Source: Heliocidaris tuberculata (taxonomy: Eukaryota; Echinodermata; Echinoidea; Camarodonta; Echinometridae). Taken from it: a stretch of DNA of 64,000 nucleotides. Shown here in pieces: positions 32,700 through 59,611 of this stretch (the first letter of the stretch is position 1; every line of letters begins with the position of its first letter). A program made the translations under genes and the position numbers. The notes beneath the pieces are model-generated. The model saw only the letters and a list, made by a program, of their open reading frames with translations, made no database searches and was not told the DNA's origin. The stretch covers positions 27,980,140 to 28,044,139 of the forward strand of contig CM046836.1 in assembly GCA_025618425.1 (NCBI GenBank), given 5' to 3'.

Positions 32700-33029
32700 T
32701 GAAGTATGAATAGGTGGATGCGTATGGGTGTTTTTTTTTGGTGTGTGTATGCGTGTTGTGTGGATGGTGGGGTGTTTGTATGCTGTGATATGATAGGGGG
32801 ACGGGGGGGGGGGGAGGGGGGAGGGAAGTAGGTGGAATAAGGAGTCTAGAGTAAGAATGAATTATGTTATACAGTTTGATATTCATTGTCTTCGTCTTTT
32901 TTTTTTCTTTTTTAATGATTACATTTCATTCAATGATATTTTTGTTGTATATACCTTGTTTCAATGATTTTATCGAGTGTTATTTGTTGTATACATTCAA
33001 GACGAATGTTATGTTATATATAGAAATTG

Positions 33030-33035
33030 AATAAA
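33030..33035 (+). terminator. LINE polyadenylation signal AATAAA
   Basis: AATAAA about 330 bases after the RT stop and about 15 bases before the A-rich tail, as expected at a LINE 3' end. Confidence 0.7.
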
Positions 33036-33317
33036 GATTACTGAAAAACAAAACAAAAAATACATAAGAAATTTCAATTTGTGGGGGGGGGTGAAAAGAA
33101 AAGTAAAATCTGTCGCTTGTTCGCGTTGCTCCCTCGCTCATATAATAATTCATCAAATTTGGGATAACAATCCCGGGGTATGTGCATCAAAACTCATTTT
33201 CACGTAGTGCCATCATTTCTAAATTAAAAACGCTCATTTATCTGAGTTTGGGCATGGGGGGCGGCAGATTTAATGGTTTGCCCCGGGCGCCAGGCTAGAT
33301 ACGCCACTGACACCGAG

Positions 33318-34639
33318 CGACCAAATACCCTCAAAATGAAACAGCTCTTTAATTGTGAAAAATCAGGAATCCGTTCCAGCCTTGTCAAATTCTGCAGGAA
33401 AATTATGCTTCGTTTTTAAACTTCTTTATTTCACATTCGAATTTTGAATTTCAGATTTTAATCAGTAGAGTATATTTGTGGCATAACAGCTAATGATATG
33501 ATGATGCCATATAATGCATTTTCTTTGGAATATTGTAGAATTATTTATGTTATTCATGGAATATGTATTAATTTTCAAATACTTCCATGTATTCAATTAC
33601 TTGATCAATTGAACATTGTTTGTTAATTGCCTTTTTGTTTGTTTGTTGTTTTTCTTCTCCTTAATTCTTCTTTTTTTATTTTCTATACATGTATTCTCAA
33701 ACGATATAATTCAAATGCTATGTAAATTATTTGATTGAATACAATAATGATTATATGTACATGTATGATTGTATTCTCCAATACCCTGCCCATGGGTGAC
33801 ATGATGAGAATAAATGTCATTGTCATTGTCATTGTCAACGTCATTGTCATGCAGTCTATAGTCCGGGTAGTATTCAAATCAAAACGCGCATTAAGTTAGC
33901 ATTCAAATCGATACAAGTCCTCCAATCAATCACAAAATTCAAATCTCTGATATCTCTTAAGAAAAGAGATGCGCTTGATATCAATTGCAAATTATTTGCA
34001 ATCGATTGCAACTCTTTATAAGACGGGGCCCGGATCGATGGAGGGCCAGTCGTTCAGGTACGTTCATATTAGTTTGCAGGCACAAACCCTGGTCAGTCGT
34101 CAAAGAGACTTTAAGACTACCATATAGGCACTGTAGTATAGCTGTCCCTGACCAGTAGGTATAGCTGGGTTAGGCTTCTCTCAAGACACAATGGTCTTCT
34201 GATAAAGTGTCAGATTAGGGTCTGTGCTTGCAGACTAGGTTTATATCATCATGAATGTAAGACCCACTATTTTGTTGTTTTTGTTTGCCTTGTTTTGTTG
34301 TTGCATTTAGTTTGTTTGTTTGTTTATTTGTTTTTTTGTTCATGTTGTTTTTGTTTGTTTGCCAGTTTATATGGTTGTTGGGTTTGTTTCTTTTTGCTGG
34401 TCCAACACCCCCGCCCCGTCCCCGGAACCTAATCATGCTAATGGTTTAACCACATGCTTCTCTTTCAAGCCAGCGGTTTCATGAAAGAGTGGCATAGAGA
34501 GGAGAGGGCCGGACTAAATTAGAGAACAAACATGACCTTTTCCTTTTGTTTTTCTATTATATAAGTATGATTGTTTTTGTTATTCTTGAAACTTAATAAA
34601 ACATATAAATATTAAACAAAACTTATTTCAAGTATTTAC
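33318..34639. other. Intergenic, simple repeats only
   Basis: A short TGTCAT repeat lies at about 33812-33850 and TTTG-rich sequence at about 34274-34392. No gene or element ends were recognised. Confidence 0.5.
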
Positions 34640-34975
34640 TTCTTCGAGCTTCTTCTTCTTCTTCTGGCTTCTTCTTTTTCTTCTTCTTCCTTTTCTTCTT
34701 CTTCTTCTTCATTTCTTCTTCTTCTTCTTCTTCTTCTTCTTCTTCTTCTTCTGGCTTCTTCTTTTTCTTCTTCCTTTTCTTCTTCTTCTTCATTTCTTCT
34801 TATTTTTCTTCTTCTTCCTTTTCTTCTTCTTCTTCTTCATTTCTTCTTCTTCTTCTTCTTCTTCTTCTTCTTCTTCTTCTTCTGGCTTCTTCTTTTTCTT
34901 CTTCTTCCTTTTCTTCTTCTTCTTCATTTCTTCTTCTTCTTCTTCTTCTTCTTCTTCTTCTTCTTCTTCTTCTTC

Positions 34976-35007
<32 letters not shown>

Positions 35008-35154
35008 CTTCTTCTTCTTCTTCTTCTTCTTCTTCTTCTTCTTCTTCTTCTTCTTCTTCTTCTTCTTCTTCTTCTTCTTCTTCTTCTTCTTCTTCTTCTT
35101 CTTCTTCTTCTTCTTCTTCTTCTTCTTCTTCTTCTTCTTCTTCTTCTTCTTCTC
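34640..35154. repeat. Second (TTC)n array with a higher-order unit
   Basis: About 515 bp of TTC repeats. In the left half a higher-order unit recurs at about 34664, 34752 and 34880, marked by TCTGGCTTCTTCTTTTTC and TCTTCATTTC. The right half (34979-35154) is nearly perfect TTC. It is polypurine on the minus strand, like 10849-11301. Confidence 0.95.
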
Positions 35155-35330
35155 CCTTGATGTATTTAAGTTTGGTATGATCAGTGAACCTTAGTCAGTA
35201 CAATAGGGTATTTGAAAAGCTCATATAGCTTATGGGTATTTCTCAGAAATTTTCTCGCTTGATAGAACGGTAAGTATATAGATTTTGATGAAGAAAAAAT
35301 GTATAGGGACACTGAGGCATATAGTCTAAA

Positions 35331-36104
35331 CCCCGGGGGGGGGGGGGTATGTCTCATACTGACCACCAAGTGAAATGGTTTCAGCCAACAGACGGGATAT
35401 CACTGGGAAGGGAAAAAAGCAGGATTACAAATGGAAATAAGATAATGATGATGATAATATTAGGACCTATTCCATAAAATAATACCCGCCCCCCCCCCCC
35501 CCTTGACTGGGTAATTACCCAAAATAACGAAGGATGATCTGAACTAAGCTAATTCCATTATAGTAATGAATACTTCTAAATTTCGTTTGTTTCTCTAGGG
35601 GTGTCGCTGGGCCCCTTTACACGGGGGGGGGGGGGGTAAAGACCAGATTAGGGTCTGAAAGATGGGGTGGGGGTGAACCGTTTGAAAAAAAAGGGAAGAG
35701 CGCGATATCAGCGTATAACACAAAACGCAGTTGTAAAATTTTGTTTTAATCGAGATGGGGAGGTCGCGGTAAATAAATTGTTCAAGTTTATGAGTCCGCC
35801 CAGGATTGTTGCACTGACTTTGACGACAATTGTTTTTAGCAAAAGTGTGGGGGTGTTAGGGTTTCTTTTGAAATTATCACAGATGATAATAAACGCAATG
35901 ATGTTTTTGTTGTTTGTTGTTGTTGTTGTTTTCGTCATTGATATTTTGGAATTGCCGGACTAGGGAACATTTTTGCACATCCATGTTTTTGTATGATCAG
36001 GAAGATTGCGCATATTTGTATCTCATGAGCACAAACTATATGTGATCATGGATATACTTGGTGGGGGCAGCAGGCTGCAGCCTTCCCCCCCCCCCCCCCC
36101 TCCC
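35331..36104. repeat. Cluster of poly-G and poly-C tracts
   Basis: Runs of 10 or more G or C occur near 35335, 35490, 35624 and 36085 within unremarkable intergenic DNA. No hAT terminus or gene is recognised here. Confidence 0.8.
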
Positions 36105-36294
36105 CACACTAAGACCAATATTATTATTGAGGCAACGGTCAAGTGTCAAAATTACTCATCACTTTAAATTTTAATAGCTCAATAATTACGAAGCCATATG
36201 CAGCGTACCCTTCCCCTCATGAATCAGTATACTATTTGCAATGCATGGGTCGGAGCCCTCGACTGCATGAAGATACGGGGTAGCCCCAGTCTGC

Positions 36295-36296
<2 letters not shown>

Positions 36297-36349
<53 letters not shown>

Positions 36350-36437
36350 CTTTTCATTTTTCTTTTCATTTTTTTTCTTCATTTTTTTCATTTTTTTCAT
36401 TTTTTTTTTTTTTTTTTTTTTTTTGGGGGGGGGGGGG
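36297..36437. repeat. (CT)n, poly-T and poly-G
   Basis: A CT run of about 45 bp, a T-rich TTTTCATTTTT stretch, a poly-T run of about 24 bp and a run of about 14 G. Confidence 0.95.
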
Positions 36438-36536
36438 ATTTCGACGCCTGTTGTATGCAAATCTTATTCAACAAAACACCACTATGAAATTAAAGAGAAA
36501 GGGCAATACACAAGGTGATGAAACTTTCCCCATAAG

Positions 36537-36692
36537 GGCCCTCTTGCATAAAACGTTGCAATTAAACGCAACTCGAAAAATTAGTCCAAAATACGCGATC
36601 CTGATGGTTGAAAATCAAGTTGCGTTTAATTTCCTCTTTTTTTTCTGTTTTTTTGAGATGCGTTAAATCACAATTTTTTATGCAAGAGGGCC
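36537..36692. mobile_element. GGCCC-ended hairpin MITE, second copy
   Basis: Same family as 30188-30342: GGCCCTCTTGCATAAAACGT, AATTAAACGCAACTCG, ATACGCGATCCTGATGGTTG and TTATGCAAGAGGGCC. It has a T-rich insertion in the right arm. Flanks are AAG and GAG, so any 3-bp duplication has mutated. Confidence 0.8.
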
Positions 36693-36879
36693 GAGTTTTT
36701 CTTCATTTTCTGGAATACTTTAGACAAAAGGATCAAAAGATGTAAAAACAATTTACCAGTGATTTACCCCATCCTGCCTCAGATTTATCACCCCCCCCCC
36801 CCCACCCCTCCCTAAAAATCCCTCTTTTACGCCACCCACAAATTGGGCTGGTAAATATAAAAGAAATAAATGACCTGAG

Positions 36880-37216
36880 AAAGGGAAAAACCTATGGGAA
36901 AAACCCGCCCTGTGCGGTCGCGTTTGAATTTTTATGGTTGTGGATTTATAGCGCAAGAAATGGAGTACGCGCGGCTCAGTGAAACAAAAGCATCGTATGG
37001 TATACGTGCGTACGTGCGTGCGTGCAAAACCAGTGCATGCATGGCAAAACCTATGTGCAAAACCGTACGCGCCACTGCTTGACGTACAATTTTCGTCGCG
37101 ATATGTCCGAACGAGTTGCAAGCAGAAATCGACATTTTGGAGGAGAAATCTTGTCAAGAAATTCTGTTCGAAAATCTATTTCCCAACATCATAATTTGTG
37201 ACCTTATGTCGTCATT
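36880..37216 (+). promoter_or_regulatory. LUC7L: LUC7L promoter and 5' UTR candidate
   Basis: CpG-enriched sequence directly upstream of the LUC7L start codon (CGGTCGCGTTTG, AGTACGCGCGGCTC, GTACGTGCGTGCGTGC, CGTACGCGCC). No TATA box in a typical position was recognised. Transcription start is not determined. Confidence 0.5.
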
Positions 37217-51981
<14,765 letters not shown>

Positions 51982-52960
51982 GATAGTTTTGGTTATGATG
52001 GACTTGGCAGTGATCTTGCTAACTCGTTTCTTCATTCGTATTTACAATTCCTTTAGATGTCAGTTTGTCATGTTTCCAGTCAATATGATCTATGAGTCAG
52101 AGACCATTAATCTACTGATGCAAATTATTCACTTATAATTATGACAGATTTGTATTCCTTTATGTAATGTTAAATCGAAAAGTTCTCTGCAGATGTTAGA
52201 TATGGAATGTCATTTCTTACTAAAGCCAAATGATGATTAAAAAAGAAATGTCCAGAAAACAAATAAAATTCAAAACCAAATGGCATCATACCCTTGATCA
52301 AAGCAATGTGTATGTTTTAATATACAGACTTTGACTATACATGTATTTCCAATAGTTTATATACTTTTCATATTTTTTTGTCTCCCTTTTTACATTTTAC
52401 CTACCATTGTGCCCTGGCACTGACATCTGCTTTTTTTTGTTGATTGTCGTTAATACATGTATTTTAAACAGATTATCCATATATTTTCCTTCACAGTGAA
52501 TGATATATGTAGCTAAATAGCTTGTTTTCCTTGATGAAATTTTTGTACATCTACTACAAATGATAATCAATCTTATATGGCTTAGCATTTCAGTCATAGC
52601 TATTTTTGTAATTCAGTGAAAAAGAATTTAGGCTTTGAAGTCGATATTTACGCGAATTTTTTGAAAGACCAGTTATCAGTGTAGGGAAAATATGATATGC
52701 GTTATAATCTTATAGTCCGTTTTTCAGTTTGTGGTGGAAACATTCTCCCAAGAAACTTTGTAAAGCCCTGAATGTAAATATAAATACTTGTAGATTGCGT
52801 TTGATGTTGTGTTTTTTAGAATTTATGTGGAATTCACCCAGATAAAATGTGAAATGACCTGGACAAGAGAGAAGCTTAATATCAGTTTAAATGACCTAAC
52901 ACTGGGGGGAAATGAATGTAGATAACTTCTACCTTTGAATAAAATTGAATATGCAATGAA
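51982..52960 (+). other. LUC7L: LUC7L 3' UTR region
   Basis: Downstream of the LUC7L stop. AATAAA occurs at 52262-52267, about 280 bases past the stop, and again near 52938. Either could be the polyadenylation signal. No other gene is visible. Confidence 0.5.
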
Positions 52961-53016
52961 TTGTGTTTTTGTAATTTGTTCATGGAATCTGTTATATTTT
53001 GTTGATAATGATATTT

Positions 53017-53404
53017 TTAAAGATAAAGTTGAGTTCTGGTCATGCCATTAAATTGTGGAAGAAACAGTCTTTAAGCAATTGGGGAAAGCTGATCATTTCT
53101 ACATAAAAATTGGTGAATATTGTGAGGTTTTAGAATTATCAAAATGACAATAAATTGACCAAATCTCGAAAAGTCCATGGACTGCATATAGAAATGGGTA
53201 TATGGGAATGCAAACACATGTTGCATGATTGTTCGGCCCAAACACTTCAGCTATTTCTCCTCATATTTCGAATATGAGGGCATTTGAAGAGCAATCCTTT
53301 TCAGGGGACATTTCTACTATGATGTTCTTCCAAACTGACATAAAAGGAATGAGAAAACTCACAAATTATTTTTCACCTTTCCCAGAACTCATCCTTCTCT
53401 ATAA
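53017..53404 (-). mobile_element. TTAA MITE (family AGAGAAGATTGAGTT), inverted copy
   Basis: Begins TTAA (53017-53020) then AGATAAAGTTGAGTTCTGG and ends CCAGAACTCATCCTTCTCT followed by ATAA. It is an inverted copy of 12476-12876 (shared blocks: CATTTGAAGAGCAATCCTTT, ACAAATTATTTTTCACCTTT, AAATGGGTATATGGGA). Confidence 0.8.
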
Positions 53405-54744
53405 GAGTTAGGAACCTTCAAGGAGCAAAATTGTGACGATTAGTTCTGAATAAGTGTCAATTCTTATTCCCATGGTATGCAAAAACAGAGCCCTGCAGAT
53501 TAAAACTAATTTTCACTTGTATCTCCCCAAAATTGATTGTATCTCATTTAATCAATGGTATCTTTACAATCAATAGTAACTTACAATCTCTTTTATGTTG
53601 CAGAAAAATGCAAGACATTGTCAGAAACGATCAGTTGTTGAAAGAATGGAGATGTCATAAACTTTTTTGCAATTGATTTTTATGATACAGACCCTGATAT
53701 ATTTCTGTATATAGGTCTAAGATATTGCAACTTTCAGGAGCAAACTTATAATAATCAATCCTGTTTAAGTTGTAATTTCAAATCCTGTGCGACCTTGCAA
53801 AACCTTTATCATAGGCAGATTGTGAAATGATGGAATGCTAGGAAGTTTGTGATATTCTTGGGGTTGGCTTCATTTAACATGCACAATTTATTGTCGTATA
53901 ATGACAGATGTCTTCTGAACATTTTCCTTTCAAAGTTTGACATGATCTTGGTACATTTTGTTCCTGTATGTGTTTGGTTGTCAAAAACGTACTGTGTTAA
54001 GATTCGCTGTTTCATGTCTGTTACTTTGCTTGCCTGAACAAGTGACATTTATCGTTTCTACTCTTGTTTGATATGGAAGGGATAAATGTGCAGATGTGTA
54101 CAATACATGTATTGTTTTTCTGCAAACACATGTAATTTCAATAATGCTTTGTATAAAGATGACATCTAATAACTCTTTGATGAAATGGCTCATTTAAATG
54201 CATATATGCAGTTTTTTCTCTTTCGAAATGTCCATTATTTTGTCACATTTACCACCATTTAGAAAGTCAAAAAATATGCATACCTACTCATTTGTAAGCC
54301 CATGAAGTTGCAATCATTAAATTCCTGCTCCAACATAACATAAAATGGTTGATTGCCAGTTTGAAAATTTAAAATGGGTCTTGTCTACTGACCTTTCACT
54401 GTTGGATACAGCACTGTTTTTTATACATTACATTTGCAATGCTAATCAAAATTTACCTGTATTGTCAAGAATTGTTTCTCAAATGTGATTAGCCCTGAAA
54501 ATGGCTGACAATATCTTAGCCCATTGAATAGGCTTTGGAAACTCGACCTAGAGTGTATGGACAATGCGTTTTGTACCACAGTCAATTGACTATTGTATTC
54601 AATACGTTAAAATGGCAATAAACTGGCAGAATTTGTACAGCGCCATCTTACAGTGATTGCTATATTAAGATTATAATTTGGAGATTAATTGCATTTTATT
54701 TTGAATTATGACACACAGTTTGTTTTTATAATAGGAAAATTTTA
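53405..54744. other. Intergenic, nothing recognised
   Basis: AT-rich sequence without supported genes or element termini. Confidence 0.5.
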
Positions 54745-54922
54745 TACAGGTAACTCTGCCTAAGTCGAATCTCTTGGGACCACAGAAATCTGTTCGACTT
54801 AGGCGAAATTCGACTTAGAAGAGGTAAAAAACACATCTTTTGCTCATTCTGTTCTGAAAAATTGCTTCGACTAAGGCGATTATTCGACTTATGGAAGGTC
54901 GACTTATGCAGAGTTAACTGTA
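54745..54922. mobile_element. Tc1/mariner-like MITE
   Basis: A palindrome with tips CAGGTAACTCTGCCTAAGTC and GACTTATGCAGAGTTAACTG, flanked by TA on both sides (54745-54746 and 54921-54922). Internal TTCGACTTAGGCGA and its variants occur in both orientations. A TA duplication and no coding sequence fit a non-autonomous Tc1/mariner element. Confidence 0.85.
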
Positions 54923-55696
54923 TTTCAAACTATTATTTTTGACTTTGCATTGTGGAAAATTGTGTGCAGGTATATTCTAAGCTTCTACAAACTAAAATGG
55001 GGCCTGATGGGAAAATGAGACACTCGTCAAATCCTGTTGAAAGATGGCGCTATTGAGGAGCTCCAGTTTACTATCACTTTAAGAAAACTATAGATCTGTA
55101 TATCGAGTAATGGGGTATTGTTGAACTACTCGACCTGTTTTTCATTTTCCTTCCAAGGGAACATGGACATGTTACTTTTTCTATAGCTCTATTGGGCGGA
55201 AATTGGAAGACCTGAATTGACAATTAGATTGAACCATTAAAGGAGATAAATTTATTATGCAGCCACTTGCTTGCTATGTATTGAATGAATTTATGATTGT
55301 CTATAATTATTTAGTCGTTGACTTTGTGCTGCTGCCAGAGAGACGTTCAAATATACATCAAAGCTTTGATACACATGTATGTTCATTTGTAAAAGCTTAT
55401 GAAGTTAAGTAGCAGTTTTCAACTTGTCACTATGATTTTAAAACCATATTTGCATTGCATATTTACATACTTTTGTAAATAATACATGTTGTGTATATGA
55501 ATACGATTCTGGAAACTGTGGTTAAGTCGGTCAGCAGATAATTATTTTTCATATCTTTTTTTTTGTTTGTTTTTAATTGTATGTTTTCTAGAAATTACAT
55601 TCATAGTAGTGTAAGTTCCCTTTTTTGTAATTAAAATACTTGATGGTGAAAGAAAAGTATAATTGGTGTTTCTCATTTCTCATTCCTGTGTAGCAG

Positions 55697-55849
55697 ATTG
55701 TTAACCCCCCCCCCCCCCCTTTAGAAATGAAGCAAAAGCTTATATTTGACGCCAAAATGCTGATAACCTTTTTTTTCTTCTCCTTCTTAGAAAATTTCGG
55801 AGTAAGAAGACACACCCCTTTAAACAATCCTGGGTACGCCACTGTTCTC
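55697..55849 (-). mobile_element. hAT-type end fragment
   Basis: On the minus strand it begins CAGTGGCGTACCCAGGATTG at 55849, the typical hAT-like tip seen at 29832 with small changes. It runs leftward to a C14 tract. No matching second terminus or target duplication was found, so it is a truncated copy. Confidence 0.5.
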
Positions 55850-55855
55850 CACTAA

Positions 55856-56072
55856 ATGGGGAGCATTCCAGCCAGGCGCCTTTTACAGACGCTCACAATG
55901 CTAAACAAACGATGACTTTCGCATCCTACCGGGTACCCATTTAACACCTGGGTGGAGAGAAGCAATGTAGATAAAATTCCTGGCTCAAGGAAATAAGTGC
56001 CGTGCCAGGGATCGAACCCACAACCTTCGCATCTCCAGTCAAGTGTTTAGACCACTCGACTACGACACCTCC
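55856..56072 (-). mobile_element. tRNA-derived SINE
   Basis: Reading the minus strand from 56072: GGAGGTGTCGTAGTCGAGTG then GTCTAAACACTTGAC, with an A-box-like TAGTCGAGTGG and a B-box GGTTCGATCCC (about 56020-56008). It resembles a Ser/Leu-type tRNA, and the body (GGAATTTTATCTACATTGCT, CACCCAGGTGTTAAATGGGT) matches the fragment at 3898-4090. A genuine tRNA is unlikely because the 3' part continues straight into the SINE body. Confidence 0.8.
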
Positions 56073-56214
56073 ATCGTGTAGGCATAGACAATAATCGTGA
56101 CACAATCAACTTTGTCTATAATGATAAACATACTTTATTTCGATAAAATCCACACTTACCTCACGTTTACAAAGGTTTTATACAATTCTTGACTCTGATT
56201 ACGCTTAAAGGGCA

Positions 56215-56795
56215 ATCCTACCTTTGTAAAAAGCTGGTTTGTGTGAAAGCAGAAAATAAGAGAAACAGGATGGTGGAAGTTTGGAAGAAATCAGACAAAG
56301 AATAAGGAAGTAATATGAATATTTGAAAAATGAGATCGCTACATTTATGCGAATCTCAATTGGCGATTTGGTGAATCGATTGTGACGTATTCATGGTCGG
56401 CTCTCCCATTTGTCGTACACCAAAATATCAAATACCAGTTTTCTCCTGAGCGTCTTTTCCCTCGGGGCAGTAATCAAAATATATTTTAGATAGCATATTA
56501 TTATAGTTCTTCAAAGGGAAAAAGATCCTACAAAGTTACACATTTTGAAAACCTGACATTTTAGTCATTATGTGTGTTGGAGCGAATGGGAAAGTTGACC
56601 TCTGCTACCGCGGTATCACAGTGACCGTATCGAATCGGCCAATTTGAAATCCCCATGAATAGTCGTTACAACTTTTTAAAAATCGCAGCTTTCTTATTGT
56701 TTGTCCGATTTTATTCAAACTTTCACAAATCTACTTCTCTGATTTTTCTGCTTTCACACAAATTAAATTATTACAAAGGTTGCATTGCCCTTTAA
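56215..56795. mobile_element. TTAA MITE (family AGGGAAATCCAACCTT), copy D
   Basis: TTAA at 56215-56218 and 56792-56795, tips AGGGCAATCCTACCTTTGT and ACAAAGGTTGCATTGCCCT, with the interior collinear and inverted relative to copy A. Confidence 0.88.
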
Positions 56796-59611
56796 AACTG
56801 TTCAACAAAGTCGGTAGAAAAAAAGAGTTGGTACATGTATATATTTCTAATGAATTATGTAAACTTTGAAATATACAATGTACAATAATTTACATAACTT
56901 GTATCACCAACAGAGTCATTTAACACTGTTTATACTGAATAAACAACAAAACAGTACATACACTGTGGTTATGTCCAGGGCAAACTCTAAATTTGGACAG
57001 TAATATAGCCTACTGGTGTCATATTCTGTCCGATTGGAATACTAATTAACTATGTATACTTGAATAGATCGGACACACTTTAGAATTTGGTTCAGACTTT
57101 GTCACAAATATTTTTTGTTTATGCTTGAAGCCGTGGGTTCCCTGATGGCTGCTAGCCTGCATGTGTGATTGTTTGGAAATGTCTGACTTTGCCAGTTTTG
57201 CTACTAAATTTAGACCTTGGGAAATGTGTTATTTTCACAAGAATAACACTCGTATTTCGACACACCATTGTTGCATTTTAGCTACAGACATCAAAGTAAA
57301 TTACCAACATGCCTTACAAATTTGTACATACACAACATAAGTGTTCATACTTCTCATTTACCAATATTGTCAAATATAGAAGTTTCATAAATGGGTTTAA
57401 ATCTATATATTTCATGTACAAAACCGCAATTATTTCACATTTAAGATATCACAGTAAATTTCATGTACTTATTTGAAAGAATAGTACGTAACACCAAAGA
57501 AGAGATGAAAAAATGAATAGATATCCCACATCACATTTCACCGGCCATTTAACCATTTGATGTTATAATATTGAGAATGGTTAATACGAATTTGATATAA
57601 CAGCGCATTATGTATATGATAGCTTTATTACATATCAAGCCGACTGATGATACACAATACAATGAATTCATAATGGTAATGTAAATCAATACTATGGTCC
57701 AAACCACCGACCCCCAAAGCGTAGAAATAACCGATAATTTAAAAACAGCAATGATACCGGTAAAACAAAGAACAAATATTTGGTGTTCGCCTTTATTTAT
57801 TCTTTTCCCCAAAACAAATGACAAATGTTTCTGCTTGCCTAGTATACGTAAGAACAAAGAACATTATATTTTTGTTGTTTATCTTTGTTTGTCGGCCATT
57901 TTGAGGTGCATAGAAAACTGATGGTTAAGACAATTGTTTAGGTTTCAACCAACTTGTTGAATTCTACAAAGTTAAATGAAAAAAAGATGATCCATCTGAT
58001 TCCATCTAATCACACAATATGAACAAATGTAACAGATTACAGGTAAAACAACAACAAAATTATATCAGGAGTAAATATGAAGTGACAACAAATTTGTTGC
58101 AAATAATACATATCATTTCACCTGTACAACAATTGCCTTTACAGAATGTATAGTTTTAATTTAATAAGAAAAAAGTCTTGATTTAATATAATACCAATTT
58201 CTATCTCAATACTTGAAGAACTCTCATCCTGTCCTAAATCACGAAGAACCTCTTACACTACTTTCATTTCCTTTATCCGAGTAACTAAATTTCACCAAAT
58301 CCAACTTCGGTGATTTCTCGAGTCCTTGAAAGGGAGACGAGTTTTCCACTTCTTTAAACACATTATGGATGAGGTATATTAGTGATCTATGCCAAATTTC
58401 TTGATGTTCGATAACTTAAGAAAAGGGAAAGAAACACTGTCCTGAGAGAGGGGAGGGACTACTCGGGGAGGAGGGGGGGGGGGTACTATGGAACGACGTA
58501 CCTCATTTGCATCATTTTTCCTAGTTAATATAAATTCATTACATGTGTTCCAAGAGAACATGAAATCATGATGAAGAGAGGACTGCGAGGATTATAACAT
58601 ATGATTTTAGAGGGGTGCAAAAGACATTTGGCTTGATTGTCGGTGCTCCAAAGATCACATAACGTCTGCAAAAAACCTCCGTCTTCCTACCAATATAGAC
58701 TCATCATGATATATTTATAGAGTGCGCTATTTATACCACAGATTGGGTCTAGAAAAGAGACTGATGCGTTTAGCAGGCAAGGAATGACGACATACGTTCG
58801 GCCGCCGAGTACTTCTACAGGTAATGACTTCTGATCATATAACATACATCATGAAAAACAGTTCGAATTTCTATCGTAGAGATATTCATTAGATTTCTCG
58901 TTTGTAAATGCAAATGGCCTTGAGCTGACTTGTCAGATGGATTTCGCAGGATGTAACCATACTGGTATCTGGAGTATGGGATCATCTTAGAATGTTATAG
59001 GACGTCATCTCGGCGATGACATTTCACACCCCCCCCCCCCCACGTTCCAATAAACTGAAACGAAATTTCCATTTGTTATACATGACAAGGTTGCTTTCAG
59101 TTAATACAGTTTCATCCCTTTGACAAGAAATGATCAATGTATCTTGTAATATTAAGAATTATTTCTTAAACCCAATAGTGAGACCTTTACCTGAAGACAT
59201 CAGCCAGATTTTAAGAGAGCACTGTTCGTTCATCGTCGTCTTCTGCATCGTTGTCAATAGGCCATTTTCGTAATGCGTTCAAATTTAATGCTTACCTCTT
59301 TGTCAAACTCCTAGTAACTCATTGTATTTCAATAGTCAGAATGCAGAATGCACCCATTAAGTGTTGCTAGGGTGGACAAACCAACATGTTTATCCAACCT
59401 AACAACGCCTAATACATGCAATTCGCATTGTGACTATCGAAAAAGAATTATAGCTTTTCATAGGTGAATGTAATAGCTTGTAGGTAAACCTGTATAAAGT
59501 TGAATACATTATACGAAAATGGCCTAATGCTTAATCAATAGATCACATCAGAATGGCCTATGATAATGGATTTTAATTGAAAGTAATATTTTTTGCATTC
59601 CCCAGAAGGAA
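56796..59611. other. Intergenic, nothing recognised
   Basis: AT-rich intergenic DNA. Homopolymers of G near 58470 and C near 59029 are the only notable features. No supported genes. Confidence 0.5.

Larger units (their letters stand above)
30600..33056 (+). mobile_element. 5'-truncated non-LTR retrotransposon, L1/Tx1-like
   Basis: Contains the reverse-transcriptase frame described separately, a 3' UTR of about 330 bp, an AATAAA signal (33030-33035) and an A-rich tail ending near 33056. The endonuclease and the first part of the RT domain are missing, and the 5' junction abuts a (TG)n run (30547-30584). The insertion lies within the hAT-type element, so it is younger than that element. Confidence 0.85.
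29832..33309. mobile_element. hAT-type element carrying a LINE and a hairpin MITE
   Basis: Exact inverted termini CAGTGGCGTATCTA (29832-29845) and TAGATACGCCACTG (33296-33309) are flanked by an exact 8-bp duplication ACACCGAG (29824-29831 and 33310-33317). An 8-bp duplication and CAGTGGCG tips are diagnostic of the hAT superfamily. The element proper is non-coding: edges rich in GGGGGC/GCCCCGG, and two similar TTGCTCCCTCGC blocks at about 30047 and 33128. A GGCCC-ended hairpin (30191-30339) and a truncated LINE (about 30600-33056) sit inside it. Confidence 0.92.

Noticed and set aside
36753..37157. 134-codon minus-strand frame upstream of LUC7L
   Set aside because: It spans a poly-C tract and the CpG-rich LUC7L promoter with no domain; probably chance in GC-richer DNA.
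55999..56072. A functional tRNA gene
   Set aside because: The A and B boxes are present, but the sequence runs into a SINE body shared with 3898-4090 and no proper acceptor stem closes.
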